From Oscillibacter sp. UBA6647 (GTDB lineage Bacteria; Bacillota; Clostridia; Oscillospirales; Oscillospiraceae), in NCBI GenBank assembly GCA_002455655.1, contig DKLF01000170.1:1-7750 (forward strand): 7,750 bases of DNA, in the 5' to 3' direction. Below are positions 5,588-7,750 of this stretch, in pieces (the stretch's first letter is position 1; each line of letters starts with the position of its first letter). Made by a program: the position numbers and the translations under genes. A model generated the notes under the pieces. That model was not told the DNA's origin and did no database searches. It saw only the letters and a program-made list of their open reading frames with translations.

Positions 5588-7750
5588 TCAGATTCCATTT
5601 GCCAGCGCATCCAGCGTTTTTCTCAAATCCTCAGGGTCATATGGCTTACGCACAAAGCCTCTGGCCCCCAGACGCAGGGCCTTTTCCTCGCTGTCCAGAT
5701 TATCCGTTTGGGAAAGCACCAGCACCGGAATGCCCCGCAGAGCCGGGTCCTGCGCCTTCTTTTGCAGAAATTCGTACCCGTCCATAATGGGCATGATGAT
5801 ATCCAGCAGTACCACGCCGATGTTTTCCCCGCTGCGCAGGGCATCCAGCCCCGCCTTGCCGTTGGACGCTTCCAGAATGCTGTATTGAGAAGAGAGCATT
5901 TTCTCCAGCACCAATTGATTCACCCGGTTGTCTTCCACAATTAAGAGCTTGGGGCAGGTACGGCAACCCAATACCTGCGGCTGCCGGGGCTGCCCGTCCT
6001 CCTCTCTGGGGACGACGGAGGGCACCATGCAGCCAAACTCCGCAGGCAGCTTCAGTAAAGAGATATCCCGGAACAGTGCCAAAAACAGCTTGCGGCTGTC
6101 CTTGCGCCCCATATAGCAGACACTGACCATCAGGCTTTTAATCCGGTAGGAATCCATATACCGCCGAATCACCAGCTCCTGCCGCTCCCCCGTTTCCGAA
6201 GCGGCGTCCATCGCGCCGAGAAACGCGGGACGGTCCCGTTCCTCCAGCCAGTCGGTAATCAACTGCCCGCTGCGGAACAAAAGCTCGGGAGAACTTTCCA
6301 TCAGTCGGTAATACCCGTCATTCACGCTGAGGATCTCCGCCGCGTCGCCAAACTGCTCAAACATGGCCGCAGCGTCCATTCTTCCCCGCATCATCCTGTC
6401 ATAGGTCTTCACCGCGTCCCACACAGCCCGGGTATCCGCCGTCTTGTCAAAAATCCGGGGCCGCTCGAGCGCAGAAGCCGACCGGTAGTGCTCCAGCAGG
6501 GAGAAAAAATCGTTCTTGGGAACAGGGCGGGAGAAATAATACCCCTGTACCCGGTCGCAGCCGATAGAGCGCAGATAGTCCACATGCGTCTGCGTCTCCG
6601 CACCCTCTGCCACCACGCTCATCTCCAGCCACTTGGCCATGCGCACGATGCTGCTGACCACGCAGTTGGTCCGCTCGTCGCTGCCAACGCTGCGGATAAA
6701 GCCCATGTCCAGCTTCAAAGACGACACCGTCATATTCATCAGCATATTGAGTGAGGAATAGCCGTTGCCAAAATCGTCAATCAAAACGGCAAAGCCCGCC
6801 GCGTTGAGCTGCCGGGTCAACTCCAGCATCTGCCCCGGGTCCTCCATATAGACGCTTTCCGTCACCTCTATCCGAAAGACGGCGGGGTTCACATCGTACT
6901 TTTTCGCAAGCCCCGTCAGTTGCCCGCAGATATCCGCGCTGTAAATATCCAGCCGCGACATGTTGGCAGAAATGGTCACATCGGGATAACCCGCCGCCTT
7001 CAGCTCCGCCAGATATTGAAATACCCGCTCCCATACATACTGGTCCAGCCGGTTAATAAAGCCGTTTTTTTCAAAAATAGAGATAAATTGATCGGGGGGA
7101 ATCAGCCCACGCTTGGGGTGGTCCCAGCGCACCAGCGCCTCCGCCGACACCGGCGCGTTGGACGACAGGCTGAAAATCGGCTGGAGATACACCTGAAACT
7201 GGCCCTGCTCCAGCGCTTCATACATCCCGGAGGCCACCTCCTGCTCCCACAGCAGGCTTCGGCGCAGCTCCTCGTCATAAAGAGCCACGCTCTTGTCGCT
7301 GCGGCCGGAAACGGTTTCCTGCGCAATTTGTGCGCGGTCGCAAAGCTCCGCCACCGGAAGCGTGGGATCATCAATTTCACAAACGCCGCAGCTCAGATGC
7401 AGCGCATATTTCAGATGCAACCGCCGCATCAGTTCGGCGCCCAGCCGGTTGAAGCGGGAAAGCTCCAGTTCTTCCGTGCGGCACAGCAGCACAAAGCGAT
7501 CCCCGCCCACGCGGCCAACATGAATCACGCCCCGCATTGCCGTCAGCTTTGCCGCCAGATTCCGCAAAAGCTGGTCGCCCGCGGCCCGCCCGAAAAGATC
7601 GTTGAATACCTTAAAGCGGTCCATGTTTAAGAAGATGATGGACAGTGACCGGGGCCTCTTATCCTGCTCCATCTCCGCCAGCGTGTCCCGTGCTTTTTTT
7701 AAAAACGGTTCCCACTGCAACACGCTGGTCAGCGGGTCCAAATCCCGATC
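5588..7750 (-). CDS. c-di-GMP phosphodiesterase: degenerate GGDEF, EAL, PAS-like, C-terminal receiver (5' end outside window)
   Basis: The last 720 residues are visible; the frame is open to the window edge, so the true start lies upstream. Numbering here counts from the Leu codon at 7741. A GGDEF domain (about 1-158) begins DPLTSVLQ, but its signature is GGDRF (79-83) and the metal-binding DxD is NMD (39-41), so cyclase activity is probably lost. The EAL domain (about 165-415) looks catalytic: EALVRW (Glu201), Asn260 in SANMS, IEVTES (Glu292, Glu295), DDFGNGYSS (Asp322, Asp323), Lys343, AEGAE (Glu379, Glu382) and QGYYFSRP. It should hydrolyse c-di-GMP to pGpG. Residues about 440-562 (SVNDGYYRL) look PAS-like. 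The C-terminal receiver (about 597-717) has VEDN (Asp604), phospho-acceptor Asp647 in LLDIIMP, Ser677 and Lys699, all intact. A receiver at the C-terminus rather than the N-terminus is unusual. No partner histidine kinase is visible. Confidence 0.93.
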   Translation of the reverse strand, partial: DRDLDPLTSVLQWEPFLKKARDTLAEMEQDKRPRSLSIIFLNMDRFKVFNDLFGRAAGDQLLRNLAAKLTAMRGVIHVGRVGGDRFVLLCRTEELELSRFNRLGAELMRRLHLKYALHLSCGVCEIDDPTLPVAELCDRAQIAQETVSGRSDKSVALYDEELRRSLLWEQEVASGMYEALEQGQFQVYLQPIFSLSSNAPVSAEALVRWDHPKRGLIPPDQFISIFEKNGFINRLDQYVWERVFQYLAELKAAGYPDVTISANMSRLDIYSADICGQLTGLAKKYDVNPAVFRIEVTESVYMEDPGQMLELTRQLNAAGFAVLIDDFGNGYSSLNMLMNMTVSSLKLDMGFIRSVGSDERTNCVVSSIVRMAKWLEMSVVAEGAETQTHVDYLRSIGCDRVQGYYFSRPVPKNDFFSLLEHYRSASALERPRIFDKTADTRAVWDAVKTYDRMMRGRMDAAAMFEQFGDAAEILSVNDGYYRLMESSPELLFRSGQLITDWLEERDRPAFLGAMDAASETGERQELVIRRYMDSYRIKSLMVSVCYMGRKDSRKLFLALFRDISLLKLPAEFGCMVPSVVPREEDGQPRQPQVLGCRTCPKLLIVEDNRVNQLVLEKMLSSQYSILEASNGKAGLDALRSGENIGVVLLDIIMPIMDGYEFLQKKAQDPALRGIPVLVLSQTDNLDSEEKALRLGARGFVRKPYDPEDLRKTLDALANGI

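Noticed and set aside
6920..7630. Plus-strand open frame of 236 codons
   Set aside because: It is antisense to the GGDEF/EAL coding region and has basic, His/Gln-rich composition without motifs.
1..7750. CRISPR array, tRNA/rRNA, insertion sequence or prophage signatures
   Set aside because: I saw no regularly spaced repeats, cloverleaf-type sequences, transposase or integrase motifs, or target-site duplications anywhere in the window.

Overview
The window looks like chromosomal DNA from a GC-rich, strictly anaerobic gut-type Clostridia. Oscillospiraceae relatives such as Flavonifractor, Lawsonibacter or Pseudoflavonifractor are my best guess, judged from protein style, GC-rich third codon positions, clear AGGAG-type ribosome binding sites and the class III ribonucleotide reductase; no search was run. 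All five supported genes lie on the minus strand, so the window reads right to left. The gene at the right edge is cut at its 5' end.

Right part (7750 to 5588): the 3' portion of a large c-di-GMP signalling protein, ordered degenerate GGDEF, intact EAL, PAS-like region, C-terminal receiver domain. A GC-rich hairpin with a short T tail (5531-5563) separates it from a 465-aa MATE-family multidrug/cation antiporter gene (5483 to 4086).

Middle (4080 to 1197): the anaerobic ribonucleotide reductase operon, nrdD followed by its radical-SAM activase gene nrdG. Immediately upstream is a very good SigA-type promoter (TTGCAA, 17 bp, TATAAT). It is covered by two sequences that match the NrdR-box consensus with the canonical 16-bp gap, so NrdR repression by the cell's ATP/dATP state is the likely control. 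A strong 23-bp palindrome fills most of the 55-bp nrdD-nrdG gap and may act as an attenuator or RNA-stability element setting the activase:reductase ratio.

Left part (1102 to 1): a 279-aa, cysteine-rich NlpC/P60-like cysteine peptidase gene with a strong ribosome binding site. It is followed by about 200 bp of apparently non-coding DNA with inverted and direct repeats, then a strong intrinsic terminator (28-66) that can work in both directions.

I did not find a new defence, mobile or RNA system here. The observations most worth following are the NrdR operator pair, the nrdD/nrdG intercistronic palindrome, the asymmetric decay of the GGDEF domain beside an intact EAL and a C-terminal receiver, and the possible dispersed repeat at 67-262.
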